Source: Rhipicephalus microplus (lineage: Eukaryota > Arthropoda > Arachnida > Ixodida > Ixodidae). Taken from it: a DNA stretch of 64,000 nucleotides. The DNA is taken from contig NC_134704.1 in NCBI RefSeq assembly GCF_043290135.1, positions 15,716,501 to 15,780,500 on the forward strand, written 5' to 3'. This document shows, in pieces, positions 1 through 12,095 of this stretch. Under the pieces are notes generated by a model. That model worked only from the letters and a program-made list of their open reading frames with translations. It had not been told where the DNA came from and searched no databases. A program made the position numbers and the translations under genes. Every line of letters starts with the position of its first letter. The stretch's first letter is position 1.

Positions 1-1080
1 CGGAAAACTCGTTTACCAAAAGGGAGCGGCTGCGAAAGGCAAGCGAGAAATGAGGGAGCGTATAGAGCGAGAAAGCGACGGCGACGACGACGAATGAAAG
101 GCCGAGAAGAAGAGAGCAGTCAGAAGGTGGACACCGTCCCGGCGGACGCCTAGATCGCGCAGATAAAGGAGAGCGCGGAATGAGATGTGCTCAGAGGCGA
201 CGAGGCGCGACGGGTGGCGAGGCGATAAAAAAACAAGAACTATAGTATTAACGAAAGGCAAAAGAGAGCTCTTGAAAGACGAGAAAGACAGCTTCCAAGA
301 TTTTCGAAAAAAAAAAAGAAATACCGCACTGGGGGAAAAAATTTACTCTTATAGCTCTTAGCTCGTGTTTTTACTTTGAGCTCCATGTGCCGATTTTATA
401 CCCCCCTTCTCCATTTATTTTTCTCAGATCAGTGAGAGGCAATCCTTATGTATATTTATTTTTCAGGCTGTTGTCGTTTCGTTGCTGTTTGATAGTGGCG
501 GGCTTGCATCTCTTGAAAACACGAAAACGCCGCTGCGCGCAGACAGAATCTAACGCACGTTGTCGGTCGCAGATGCCGTGGCGCATCAAATGTCTCAGAT
601 GTGGTCGTCGTTTCTTGGTTCGCCTCGATGTTGCCTGCTGCTATTTTTTTCTTCCTGTCGTTTTTCTTTTTCTGCGCTCTTTCGTCTAACTGCTTTCGTC
701 TCTCGGCATCCGAAATGCGTGCTATTGTGGCCGCTTCTTTCACTGACAGCTCGCTTCCTTTGATTAGTCTTGCTTGCGAACGTTTTGTGCTTGCTCGGGC
801 GAGCGGGTGCGCAGAATGAGTTTTGACTTTCTGTTGTTTCGCTGTGCGGCTTTTGAACCCGCGTCACGCAAGTGGCAATTTACGAAGCCCGATTTATTCC
901 ACTGGCCACTTCTTATAGCGTGCACTTTTCGCACCAATGCCGCATCGGTACCCTTGTTCCTCGCGCTTTCTTTTATTTTACGTCTAAAGACTTCTTTAAA
1001 TGGACAGCGTGATGTGCCTTTGAAGTTGTCATTTGTATTGCGAAGCATTACAGAACTGAGATTTCCTGAAGGTCAAGCCA
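1..1080. other. Non-coding stretch, no gene seen
   Basis: I see no recognisable exon, SINE or transposon end here. Short open frames exist on both strands but overlap one another, start at non-ATG codons and have the composition of random sequence. The first 280 bases are purine-rich on the + strand. It is probably intron or intergenic DNA upstream of the spectrin-repeat exons. Confidence 0.5.
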
Positions 1081-1125
1081 TGCACGCACGCACGCGCGCA
1101 CGCACACACACACACACACACACAA

Positions 1126-1198
<73 letters not shown>
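1081..1198. repeat. Compound microsatellite (CA)n-(AAT)n
   Basis: A GCAC/CA tract (about 1081-1125) passes directly into about 24 perfect AAT units. Apparent frames here are poly-Thr/His artefacts. In this genome AAT runs often form SINE tails, but no SINE body is recognisable next to this one. Confidence 0.95.
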
Positions 1199-2184
1199 TG
1201 ACAAAGAGGAATGGTTCATAATATTACACAGTCGAACACCACAGCTTCCTCAAATAGAAGGCACATTATGATTTTCAGCAAGCACCAATGATGCCCAAAA
1301 ACAGGCTCTTCTGTGATTCTCAAGTAGTCTACCACAGGTTCAATGAGGTAAAATAAGTTCATATGTCACAAGGACGGAATAATCGTTACATTTTAGTGTA
1401 TATTTAACTAAGCATCCTACTAGTGTCACAGTTACACAGGGAAGGAGGGAACCAGTTGCTCTGTTTTCAGGTAATTCAGAAACCAACACAGTGCAGTTCG
1501 ATGGCTGATATCTACAATTGATTCGTATTCAAGTACGAGAGGTCACCTTACTATGAAAACACACCATGGTGAAGCGCTATCTTCTTGGACTTTCTTGAGC
1601 TTGTTAACGTGCAGCAAAGCTTCTCTTTCGGGCTGGCAATTTCGTCCGCCATAATGCAAGTAGAAGAAGGGGGTCGGGGGATGTGGCACCTTCGCTGAGG
1701 CAACGGCTCGCAAAAGCTTGCGAGAACGCGCGCTGACCCACGAGAGATAACTCCACCTGCGCTTCTTCGAACGACAATAAGACGGGGCAGATAAAACAGC
1801 GAGCCTTTTTAAAGCGTTTTCTATAAACACTCTAGGAGCAACTTCTGCGGGTACACTTGCATGACACCCTCTATACGCCATAAATCATAATTGTTGGGAA
1901 GTAGGAAACCAGGCACTACGTAATTATTCGTTCCTCGGAGAAGCGTGGTACGCGCAACACGAGGCGCTATGAGCTGCTTGTTGACTGTACCTGATGACGA
2001 TGAAAATTTATGGCTGAGCCTTTTGTTATGGATTTAAAAGCATTCTACGATCCACTCGTTGCGCAATTCTTACAGCGTGAAGCCCTTTTGATATTTTACA
2101 CTCTTCTACCACGCTATATTACATATGTTCGCGTGGTTATTCTCGGCGTAACGCCTGTATATTGTTTTTGTGCGAAGGAGTTTC

Positions 2185-2262
2185 AAGCATGCACCGGCGT
2201 GACTAATGTAGAATCCTGGGCTGCCACGCAGAGAGCCCAGGTTCGAACCCTGTTCCATTCTG
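2185..2262 (+). repeat. tRNA-like SINE head (fragment)
   Basis: The segment contains 'caggttcgaaccctg', a good pol III B box (GGTTCGANNCC), preceded by a short self-complementary stretch and followed by T-rich DNA. It looks like the head of a tRNA-derived SINE rather than a functional tRNA gene, because I could not fold a full cloverleaf with an anticodon arm and acceptor stem. Confidence 0.4.
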
Positions 2263-2599
2263 GCTTTTCTTTATTGTCATTTTGTGTGGTAGTGGTTGCG
2301 CACACCAGTGCCGGCGGCGGACAACTTCGGCGCCAAAAACAGACCTTGTTGGGATCCTACAGCAGCTTCCGCCGTAGAAAGATAGAAAAAAAAAGAGGCG
2401 GCGAGCATGTACAGTATAGCAAGGAGAGCGAAAAGAGAAGTGGTTTTGAAAAGGAGATAAAAAGAGGACGGCAACGCCGCTTCTATAGTGTCCGAACTAG
2501 CAGTGCGTGGCTGCCCTTTTCGGACGTAAAGGATCACCGTGACGCTTCGAGAATAAAAAAAAAAAGGCGCTGTCAGCCATTTTTTACGCGAATTGAGGT

Positions 2600-4180
2600 G
2601 CACTCGCTCCGGCTGCCTCTATCGTTGCGCTGAGTGGGCGCGATGATTGTTGCGCCGCCCGCTGTCTTCTCATCGCTGTTCTGTAGCCAGTCGGCCGTCT
2701 CCACAGTCAGAGCTCGCTCCGTCGTGTAGTTGCGTGAAGTTCTGCAGCGTTTCTTAACGCGCGTTGTGTGTTTGCATTGGGCAGAACCCTCTTTCGTAGT
2801 GTTTGATCTGTCACGCGAGAACGCGTTTAGTTTGCGGATGTTGATATCGCTTCGCTCCTGCCGGTTGGCTTCATCGGCTGGGCCTAATGAGAGGGAAAAA
2901 GATGATGCTACTCCTCTTCCGAAAGAGCGAATGTACGCGAGAGCCTTATTGTGAAGGTACTATAGCCGCTGCGCACCTCTTCACTCACCTACGCATGCAA
3001 TATATCTCACTATCTCACCAACAAACAAATAAGCAAACAAAGGCTGTGCCTTTCCCGAGCGCCCTTTGCCGTGGCAACCGCGGTGCCTCGTTTTGGTCTC
3101 GCTAGTCTTCCTCGCCTCGCCTTGTTGTGTGCTGTCACACTAATCTACTTTCCATTATCTCCTTCGTGCGCCGCTGGCCGGCCCTTTGTGAAATAATGGC
3201 TCGTCTAGTTCTGTCTCTCCTCTGTCATTTGTCTTTTAGTCTTTTTCTCGTCACTTGTCTCTGTCTCGTTCGTCGCCCATGGCCTTCACTTATTGCGAGT
3301 TACAGCTGCCCCCTCTGGTTCTCCACTTGGTCGATGTTTTTTTTTTTTTTCTCGCATTTTTCTTTTGTTCTCGTGTTTGCGGGCACCAGCGTCCCCTGGT
3401 GGAACGCTTGGCCTCTTCTTGGCACTTTTCGCGTCTTCTTCGGACTCAGTCCTCGTACCCGATTGTCTCTACCTACCTACCCCCCCCCCCCCCGCCCTTT
3501 TCCATCGTTCCATAGCGGTGTTTTCATCGCACTGCGCCCCGCTCGAGGCGACCCGCGCTGCGTCCTGCTCGCCCGTGGGCAATACGAGCCGCGCGCCAGA
3601 TCGAGCGCGTTCTATCGACAGATCTGGTTGCCACCATCGTTAGCGGCGTTTCTCGCTCGTCGCGCGTCCCTCTCTTCCTATACTGCCGCTTTGTTTTTAC
3701 GAGCTTTACTTTCCTCCTCTTCCGATCTCGACCCACCACCGCACGTCGATGGTGCTGCGCTGGTGGAAGAGTCCGCGCGAAGGAGAACACTTGGTTGCGT
3801 GTTCGTTCGCTTCCGCGCGCTTCGAACTCGCTGTTCGGGCCGGCTGGGTCGATTTCTAGCCGGGGCTGACCGCCGGAGATATTTTAGATTTAGACTCGTC
3901 GCCCTCTGTGTCTGTGTGAGCGTGTGTGGTCTTTCTGTGCGCCAGCTATCGAGACGCAGCGTCGGCAGAGAGTTGGAAATACTCGCTTCTTCCCCCGTTG
4001 CCCTTTTCGCTGCCGGGCGCTTCCAATTTGTGCGTGATCCCGCGTATCGCCTTTCTTTTTGCGGATCCCCCCACCTCCCGCACGACCGAAAAGCCGAGCC
4101 GTGCTGAGCCGCACTCACGCCGGCAAATCATGCCCGGTAAACTGGTCCTGCGATGCGAGTAATCCCTCCACCTATTGTTC
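2600..4180. promoter_or_regulatory. CpG- and pyrimidine-rich block, candidate promoter
   Basis: C+T-rich on the + strand, with clearly more CpG than the surroundings, especially 3530-4150. Long open frames on both strands (for example 3127-4107 +) follow from the base composition and show no domain. This is the kind of sequence found at arthropod promoters or 5' UTRs, but I can name no TATA box, first exon or gene. A short ATG at 4129 is followed by a GTAA that could be a donor; that is weak. Confidence 0.25.
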
Positions 4181-4439
4181 GCACTGCTTTGGACGGTACG
4201 AATGCGGCAGGTGTTCGAAAGCCTCGCGTCCTGGTTCGTCCTCTGTAACACGGGTTCTTTGTGGGAGTGTGGAAAGGTCCGCGCTACAGCTGCCGTTGGC
4301 GGCGCTGTGGTTTCGCCTTCGACTTAGACAAGAAGAAAAAAAAAAAACATTGTGGCTGATCCCTCTTTCTAGGAATCGGTAAAACCTGGAAGTGAAACAT
4401 GTCTATACAGACGTAGTTCAGGGATTATTGTGCTTTGTT

Positions 4440-4830
4440 TCGCCACAAGGTCGAAGGAATGGATGCTACAGCAACAAATTGCAAAGTCACGCGAAGAACG
4501 GCAAACAGCAGCAGCTCGAAATCAGCAGCGCGCACCTCAAGCAGAAACTACGCATGAAATGAGCATAGACAGAACGAGCGCCTGTCGCAGCTCGACACTT
4601 GAAGCACGCTGTATAAACAGAAAGAAAGGTGTCCGAAACGAACGCACAGCTATACACGGGAAAAGCGCGAACACTTCGCGTGTAGCAGCGTGCTCCTTCC
4701 GAAGTGACCTTCGTGCTTTCTCGAAGCACGAGTCTGATAAGTGCGCGCGCAAGGAGAGACCATGCTCCTTGGAGGCGGCGCTCGGCATCGCATTGAAACG
4801 GCGTCGCGTCGCATTACTTTGACGCACTTG
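4440..4830. other. Unclassified block, possibly a dispersed repeat
   Basis: The segment is open in one + frame for 130 codons with an Arg/Ser/Ala-rich product lacking any recognisable motif, and is also largely open on the - strand. I think it is repeat-derived, but there is no second copy in the window to prove it. Confidence 0.25.
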
Positions 4831-5865
4831 GAAAGGTTATGCGCTATACCCTCACATTCTGTCGCATTCATGTGAGCGCCGCGGCTTGAAAGAGCTGAAA
4901 GTGCGGAAAAAAATTGCAGGTGCACGTAAACCGCTTACGAATTTTATAGCGGCAGCACGCAGCGTTCTGCCACTCATGTTGGCATGCACGAACCTCTCGA
5001 GCAGTGTAGCTTTATTCGTGGAATTTTCGAGGGACACCGCCAGAGTTTTCTTTCGGAATAGTGGACAATTGCCGACCCTTTTTTGGCGCCTTGTACAACA
5101 TTTTTCTCTCCGATTTCTCGCTCAATGGCTTCCAAGCGATGGTGCGTGAATGAATCGTCACGGATACTGCTATCACGTGACTCAATGCCTGTAATGTTCT
5201 GATGCAGTGTGCGATGCCTTCGGTGCTGCTTCCGGCTTTTGTGACCGCATCGATATCGGAACAAAAGGAGAAAGCGCGTGCAGAGATCTTTGGAGGCGTG
5301 ATCGATGTTTTCCATGGCGTCTGCAAGCATTTCGGCGCTTTGCGTTGCAGCGTCTATTGTAATTTGTAGTCGGAGTGCCTCCTTCTCACGAGAGTTGTGA
5401 TTTGGGGTTAGCTTGAACAAGTCATTCTTACCGGTACTGAGAGCAAACACAAAACGTCTTTGTTTTGTAACGAATGCCTCGTTCTGACCGTAAATCGAGT
5501 TAAAATGTGCATAGTTGAACTGATCGTTAAGGTATTAAGACCAAGAAAATGTGTGAAGGTGGAAAAACCTGAGAGGGCTTGAAATACTTTTCCAGGTAAT
5601 TATTGAATGATTTCGCTATCGGGGTTTATTGCCTCATGAATAGTTTGCTGCAGACAGAAACAAGTAGCATGGTGATGTTGCTTGCCGATTTTTGTTTATA
5701 AGGAACATTATGATGTCTTTTTTGAACGCATAGCTCATTTCAATTTTCATGTTCATTGGGATAAGTCTATTCACTTAGTAGTACCTATTTCCTTGTTTAA
5801 TATGAGTCCGTTAATGTTGTTGAGCAGCAAGCAACTGTTCCGCTTCTTCTTCTACGCAAACTGTT

Positions 5866-5920
5866 CGTGAGTGAGTGAGTGAGTGAGTGAGTGAGTGAGT
5901 GAGCGAGCGAGCGAGCGAGG
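5866..5920. repeat. (GTGA)n/(GCGA)n microsatellite
   Basis: About nine GTGA units are followed by GCGA units, a clean base-substitution variant of the same tetranucleotide array. Confidence 0.9.
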
Positions 5921-6082
5921 TCCCGCCTTGGCGCTGCGTTCCCGCCTGGGAGCTGACTGTGTCTCTCAGCAGCTTCCTAAATGTACAATGCTTTAACCAC
6001 AAAGTTGACCACCTGTTCAGGAAACAAAGTGTTACATAGCAGGCTCCGCATCTAGGCGCCAGCGCTTCCTTTGTTTATCGGC

Positions 6083-6083
<1 letters not shown>

Positions 6084-6131
<48 letters not shown>
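6084..6131. repeat. (AAT)n microsatellite
   Basis: Uninterrupted AAT units. On the - strand they create a poly-Tyr open frame that is an artefact. Confidence 0.95.
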
Positions 6132-6132
<1 letters not shown>

Positions 6133-7241
6133 GTATTGTTAAAGGATAGACAGGGAGAGACGGGTAGGATGAGAGTGGCCTCAGCGGTGAGCGAACTCTA
6201 CCGGAAAGCTTACCTTTCTTTTCACTTTTCTGGTTGCTACAGGAAGCAGCAAGAGGGTTCTGAAAGAGAGGGTCATCCGAAGCCATTTTTCCTTTAAAGA
6301 GGTTTGATCACTGCCACCCCTGTATCAAAGTCTTTGCCGCAGGAAAGCGTGCCTTCGTGAAAATAGCCAGAGAGAGAGAGGGGGGGGGGGGTGCAGGCAA
6401 CAACAATGGTGACTACGCCACCGGGAGTCTGAGCAACAGCGTGGCTGACATTCGATGCTCGAATCGCAATTTCTTTCAGTTAACGCGACGGGGCAGGCGC
6501 GGCTGTTCTTTGTGCTGTTTCGTCGCCTTCCGGGTTTGAGACGGTGGCGAAGGAGGCTGTTGTTGTTGGGCTCTTGTATAGGCAGCCAGGAAACAGGGAG
6601 GAAAGGGTGGCACCGGGCGAATCTGGAAGCGTCGCACGGGTGGCAGGCTTGGTGTTTAGCGGCGCTAACGCTCGACGCGACAAGTCGGACAGCGGCTGCT
6701 TATTAGATGGGCGTCTCCTCGTCGCTCCATTGACATGATCACCCTCGGGCAGGGAACGTCCGACGATCTTGCCTCGCTTCGAGCCACCCCTTACTCGCGG
6801 AGGGCCACGAGTTAAACTGATCACAATATAAAGAAGAACCAGGGGGGTGACAGTGTACTTCGTCGGGTGTCACTTCCCAATTTCTGCGTTACGCGCGGGT
6901 TCCGACGTGTCGTCACTGGTGGTGGCAATTTTCTACCCCCATATTCTTGATGCTGAAGCTTTGCCGACAGTGCTGAGAAAACACTCGGCGTAGAAACGTT
7001 TCTCACACTTACCCTTTTATAGATTTTGTATAACTGCGCAAAAAACGAAGGGAAACATGAAGCGAGAGAAAAGCACAAGCAGGCGCAGGTATTAGCTTTT
7101 TATTTTTGTACGATTTTGGATAGCTAAAGAAGCGAATGTCTTCGAATAGAAAGCCTGCATGCTTGTTCACATACGCGCAATGTTAACATTTCTATATTTC
7201 TCGAAAAAAAAAACCCCGTCTCCCGCAATGGAATTGTGAAG

Positions 7242-7731
7242 AAATGCGAATGCATTTCGTGCGTTGTGAAAGGGTACCGTTGCGGTCAGCCATTCGCCTC
7301 TACTGACTTCTGCCATCGCCTTGAGCCATCGCCCATCTAGCTAGGGGCGCGAATAAGGGTGCGCGCCCGCAGGTGTTGCTCACAGCTGCCGACGCCGAAG
7401 CGTGACATGGTAGGGTGGTGGTGGTGGTGGTGCTAATGGTTAGAAGAGGAGAAAGGCACCTAATTTGTCCCTACTGAAACGTTCCGTGTGCGATTCCAAT
7501 AATTCCGTATGTTTCCGTAAGAATCTTACGGAAATATATGGAAAATATATGGGAAACATATGCATTCTTTATGGAAACATATGGAATTATTGGACTCCGG
7601 AACGTTTGAGTAGGGATGGTAGGGGTTCCGGTCGCTAGGGACGCGCGCGCCCGCAGGTGTTGGGGGACAGGGCGGTGGACGGATCCCGACGGACGCCTGA
7701 CGTAGCCCGACTAATAAATGCATTCGCATTT
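7242..7731. mobile_element. Nested palindromic (foldback/MITE-like) element
   Basis: The outer ends carry an inverted repeat, 'aaatgcgaatgcattt' at 7242 and its complement at 7716-7731. Inside, 7467-7617 is a second palindrome with arms of about 50 bp: 'tccctactgaaacgttcc' at the left is mirrored by 'ggaacgtttgagtaggga' at the right. A small perfect-looking hairpin (tttccgtaag/cttacggaaa) lies near 7511-7534. Flanking the inner palindrome is a direct repeat of 'cgcgcccgcaggtgttg' (near 7360 and 7648). There are no coding frames. It is most likely one palindromic element inserted in another. Confidence 0.6.
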
Positions 7732-7739
7732 AAAACAAA

Positions 7740-9086
7740 AAAAAAACAAACAAAAACAGGCGCACGTGGTCAACCAGTGCATGTTCGCTCTGATGTAGCC
7801 TCAGCCACAAGCCGGTACCGGAAAAGCGGTTTTTCCCGCCAGCATTCACTGTCCCCATAACCACAGTCGTCGAGTCAAAATGTTTCGCGACATGAGTTCG
7901 CGCGCGAGGCTGACTTCCGTATGCACCGCGCCACGTTTAGTTGTATGTATCGCATCCACATTTATAAGTGTTCGCTCATTCGCATATTAATAATCCCCAT
8001 AACCAACAGACTCACACGCTAACTAGTATTAGTAAGCAGCAAATGCGCGTGCTTCTGAAATTTGCATATCTATATAGACTTGACGGGCATGTCACGACTC
8101 TCCCGAAGACGCTCGTTGAAGGCATCTGTTGCGTGTAGTCTAATGTATTTAAAGCTTAACATGCTGGATTGAACTCTGCCTGGCTGGTTAAAATGATTAG
8201 AATGAACAAACTTCTCAGCCGGGTATAGTCGTTAGTTTTTCAATTTTGAAACCTGGCCCCACGTTTCGAGACCCGTTCAGTTTCTTCTTGAAGCAGCGCT
8301 CCTTAGTCGGTTGACCTCCTCTCTACCGTCGTTCTTCCCGTCGTTCAACGTTCTCGTTGCTGGGTTGCTTTCTCCTTTGCTTCGGGAGTCCGCGTACATA
8401 AGAACTAACAACTAAACGGGGCTGCAGAGTGCTTATTCTTATCTGTTCTATTTACAAATTGCGTCTTGTGTTATTTGATTTTTTTTTTGTTTCACTTCCT
8501 GTTTGTTAATCTCGTGTGCGTTTGCGTCAGCTCAGGGGACCGCTTGCACTCTCTATCGTATAGCTGTGCCGATTGTGGAAAACGAGAGCCGCCCTCTCTT
8601 CGCAGACATTCACATCCTCGGTTCCGTCGTCGGTATACGGTACAAAAGCGGGATTCACTGACAGCTTTGTGGAGCGAACGCTGTCCTTTGTTGGCGCCCT
8701 GTCAGGGATGAGGGTTCCACGACAGCGCGGAGAGACAAAAGACGGACGGACGAGAGGGAGGGGGGGGGGTCGTCATCAAACTAAGAAGCGAGCAGTGCCC
8801 ACCGCGGCCTGGTTTTTTGTCGCAGAGTGCCAGATGCCTCCAGCACAACTAATATTGTACCGCCCGACAAGTGTTACGACGCGCCTCCTTTTGCCGTTCT
8901 TGATTCGATTTTTTTTTTTCGAATTACGCTCGCACGTTATGCAGCTATAGCCGTTGATGCGGCCTGCACTGCGACGCCCTTTTCTGCCAAACCTTAGCGG
9001 CCTCCTTAAATGGTTTCATTTTCTGTATAAGTATAAACAATTAGCAACCCAATTTCGTACCGTCAGTTGGCCATCATCATTCTATA

Positions 9087-9149
<63 letters not shown>

Positions 9150-9380
9150 GTCATTGGATCCATTGCTTTATGCGACATAGGTGCACATTTTTTCCCTACG
9201 AGACTTTTATGAAGCTCGGGATGGGGCTCATTAGGATCATTTCAGTAACGTAGGCACTCGCTTCTGGCTCCCTGTCGCATTACGTAACCGGTCTTTGACA
9301 ATACCAAGAAAGATGATATCCTGACGTAAATAAGGATTCATAAATACTACCGCGCATATACGGTCTCTTTTTCTAGGACG
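7740..9380. other. Non-coding stretch
   Basis: No gene seen. The interval contains poly-T/A runs, a mildly CpG-rich part around 8560-8760 and an (ATT)n microsatellite at 9088-9149. It is probably intron of the spectrin-repeat gene whose next visible exon begins at 9641. Confidence 0.4.
9088..9149. repeat. (ATT)n microsatellite
   Basis: About 20 uninterrupted ATT units, which give a poly-Leu open frame on the + strand. Confidence 0.95.
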
Positions 9381-9387
9381 ATAATCA

Positions 9388-9505
9388 CATTATGGGCAGA
9401 AACAGCGCACAAACTCACGGGACGAAGAGAAGAAACACAAACAAGCGCTTGTTTGTGTCTCTTCTCTTCGTCCCATGAGTTTGTGCGCTGTTTCTGCCCA
9501 TAATG
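9388..9505. mobile_element. 118 bp near-perfect palindrome
   Basis: Two arms of 59 bases meet with no loop at 'acaagcgcttgt'. I count only about two mismatches between the arms (cacggga versus catggga; agaaaca versus agagaca). It lies 135 bp upstream of the splice acceptor of the first recognisable exon, so it sits in the intron end and would form a hairpin in pre-mRNA. It has no coding content. It is probably a foldback-type mobile element; I see no unambiguous target duplication. Confidence 0.75.
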
Positions 9506-9640
9506 TATCACCAACTAGCCCAACTTTCAGTCTTGCTTCCGTAATCACAGCAGCCGCTTTATCGGTTGGCGGATTCGGAGCGTGCCTTGGCCAGACCACG
9601 GGTTAATGTCTCGTTCGCCTGTTTATATACATTCGCGCAG

Positions 9641-9819
9641 CTGCTGAACGCCGAGCTGACCAAGTGGAAAGCGGCAGTGGACTCCGTCACTCGGCTGGCG
9701 CACAAGGTTGCCTCCGAGCCCCGCTCCAACTCCGTGGGTGCCCCGCTCCAGGAGGACCCCGCGAGGCTTATGGCGGCCGTCGAGGGCATCAACCAGCGCT
9801 TCGCCGACCTCACCGTCAG
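9641..9819 (+). CDS. Internal exon, spectrin repeat of a dystrophin-like protein
   Basis: The exon is bounded by 'attcgcgcag' (acceptor) and 'cgtcag/gtggga' (donor) and is open in one frame through all 59 codons plus two bases (starts at phase 0). The product begins LLNAELTKWKAAVDSV and ends INQRFADLTV. The heptad spacing, the conserved Trp (residue 9) and the closing I-N-x-R-F motif are those of the last helix region of a spectrin repeat. Codon use is GC-rich at third positions, unlike the flanking DNA. The two leftover bases complete a Ser codon with the exon at 12096, and the frame then continues as a spectrin repeat, which confirms both splice sites. Dystrophin, spectraplakin and nesprin all carry such repeats; dystrophin fits best because of the next exon. 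Confidence 0.75.
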
Positions 9820-10357
9820 GTGGGATTTGCTCTCAATTTACCACATAGGCTTCCACGACGCAGCGTCCTATATATGAAAGTGTGGCAGTTACATAGCTCT
9901 ACCGTCCTTCGTTAAGAGCGCGTGTTCGTTGTTTGTGAGCTAGGTGGTTTTCATGCACATCGAAACGAAAGGCGGGAATGGAGGGAGACAAACACGCGTT
10001 GGGGACGCACACTCCTCGACATCGTTCGTGTGCGTGCCTCACTGTCTTCTCGCCCTGTTTTTGGATTCAACAGTGTTTATTGATTCTCGGGACAGCGACG
10101 AAATACAAGAGACCGCTGACTGTAGATTCATTATCTTACTGAAATAGATATTGTCGTCCCGCGGTTCAAGCGTTGTTAGCAGCCGAAAACGCGTTGTTTA
10201 TGCCTTGTCTATCGGCATCTTAATAAAACGTTTCACGAAAGCCTCTTGCCCTGGTCCCGCGCAGTCATGGGCAGAGACAGTCCCTTAAATCGCCGGTAGT
10301 ATTTTCGGCTGCACGAGGGCTGGAAACTGGTCGATGTCTTAATAACGCACGGGCGAA

Positions 10358-11432
10358 GGCTCATGCTGCTTCTTTGATGACGTCATCTTGTGGGCGCCTA
10401 TACTCGGGGACAACTTTCCGTGGCAGTGGAGAAAAGGCGACGGAGCCAAAGTAGGCATGTGCCACCGCTATAGAATATAGTGTCACGAATGCGCCCCTGT
10501 TTTCGGCGTGAAAGTAATAAAAAATAACAATAGTATTTTCTACTAGATGATGTTTATAAAAAGACGCTGCACGTGCCGAGGAGTTACCGTTATTTTTTGT
10601 TGCTTTATGAAGAGTCATTTCGCGCTTTAGCGCGTCTGAAAACGTCGCACGTTTTGCGTGCACCTCACAGTCAAAATGGCGTCTTTGGCTGTGTTCCAAT
10701 TCGTAGACAGCACGTAGACAGTCTGCGAAGACTGCTTTGAAGGCAGCATCGAGCCCATGCTGTCCGAGAAATGGAACACATTTAGTCGGCTTTTACGCGA
10801 CGATGCGCCACCTCGCGTCGAGAAGAAAAAGCTGAAATAAACATACGTAACAGTTATAATTCCTGGCTTATTTTGTGTCTAAATAAAAAAAATGAACGTT
10901 ACTCACGTTCAGCGTCTGGGAAAGCGTCTGCTTGTGTGCGGACGATCATTCGGGCGAAATTTGATCTATCTAAGCGATTCGCTGAGCCGCCATCTTGTTT
11001 AGGCAGCAAAGTAGCCTTCATCGTATTTGTCTAGGATGCGGTCTTCTCGGAGCTGTCTATGTTGCATGCTACGTGAGAATTGGAATGGGACTTAAGATGG
11101 CCGCCGTCCATTTAGCTGTCTATATAGCCGTCTACGGTGAGTGTTGGAACACACCCTTTGTCTTTGGTTGAGCGCGCGTCGCCCTCCGGCTATTCCGACG
11201 ACTCGCCGAAGGAGCTTGTGTCGAATTTCTCACACAAATGACTGTGTAAGCAGGCGTATCAAATTGTGTGTCGTGGGATTACATGAACGCGACCGTCATA
11301 CAAAACGCGAGCCGAACCGGACTACTTCGCGGAGGAGTACAGGAGCAGTAGCTCCGCCCACGTAGCCTTCCCTTCATTGCCACAAAAAGTTGTCCCCGAG
11401 TATAGCGCCTCATTTCAGGGGCTGCTCATGCC
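10358..11432. mobile_element. Long inverted-repeat pair enclosing a MITE
   Basis: Arms at about 10358-10426 and 11376-11432 are inverted copies; the clearest shared core is 'tactcggggacaact' against 'agttgtccccgagta'. Their outer parts (gctcatgctgc / gctgctcatgcc) also match. The arms could be the termini of a ~1 kb non-autonomous DNA transposon that later received the MITE at 10689-11159, or two independent copies of one repeat. No transposase frame is present. Confidence 0.5.
10689..11159. mobile_element. MITE with 8 bp target duplication
   Basis: The 471 bp interval is flanked by the direct repeat GTCTTTGG (10681-10688 and 11160-11167). Its ends are inverted: CTGTGTTCCAA at the left and TTGGAACACACCCTT at the right. 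Eight-base duplications are typical of hAT and P superfamilies. It carries no open frame of note, so it is non-autonomous. Confidence 0.6.
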
Positions 11433-12095
11433 AGGCCAGGCGAACCGCGAGCAAGTCTCCGTTAAAGTGACCAGAAACTTAAACGGGTAACGAAGCAAGC
11501 CATCGAGATTGAGGAGGAGAGAAGCTCGTGCATTAGTGCAGCGTCAGTAGTTCTGATAAGAAAAAAACTGTCTTATCTCTCTGGCAGGTCGAAATCGGTA
11601 CATGAAAATGGAACGAGGCGCCTATCACTGCTGTCTGTTGGTGACTGTGTGTGTCTGGCTATTCATTTAGCCGCGCGCACAAAAGCGAAGTTCAGTTTTC
11701 AGTACAGCAATGTCTTCTGCTTCAGCTCCGCTGCTCGAAACAGTGTCTGCTATGAACCGCCTAGTTCCGTTGAATGCCGTTTTAATGACTCACGCATCTA
11801 TGTTTCCAACTTAGTGACGCTCAACGAAGCACTATAACCGCAGGCACTTGTCAAAAGCGCCAAGGCAAATTGCGGGACATTGCCTTTCACGTGCGAACAT
11901 ATTCGACTGACTTAGGCGCCAGTGATCGCAACGCTGCGAGAGATGAGCGACGCAGAATGTAGATTGTTCTATCACTGCAATCGGAGCCTTTGCGGCAGCT
12001 GTTGCGAGGACCGTTCGGTTTTCTGTCAACTGTCCCCCGCCGGGGGCTGGCGGATCTCGCTAACTGCTCCGTTGCTTGCTTGTGGGTCTTCGCAG

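Larger units (their letters stand above)
4831..7230. other. Non-coding stretch with simple repeats
   Basis: Apart from the microsatellites at 5866-5920 and 6084-6131 I see no gene or recognisable transposon. The open frames in the interval are short, overlap on both strands and lack motifs. Confidence 0.4.
9820..12095 (+). other. Intron between the two spectrin-repeat exons
   Basis: This 2,276 bp intron starts GTGGGA and ends 'gggtcttcgcag'. It holds a nested inverted-repeat element (10358-11432) and otherwise no coding signal. Confidence 0.65.

Noticed and set aside
3127..4107. 326-codon + strand open frame
   Set aside because: It starts without context in pyrimidine-rich DNA, has no domain, and the - strand is also open over 3678-4118. 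Composition explains it.
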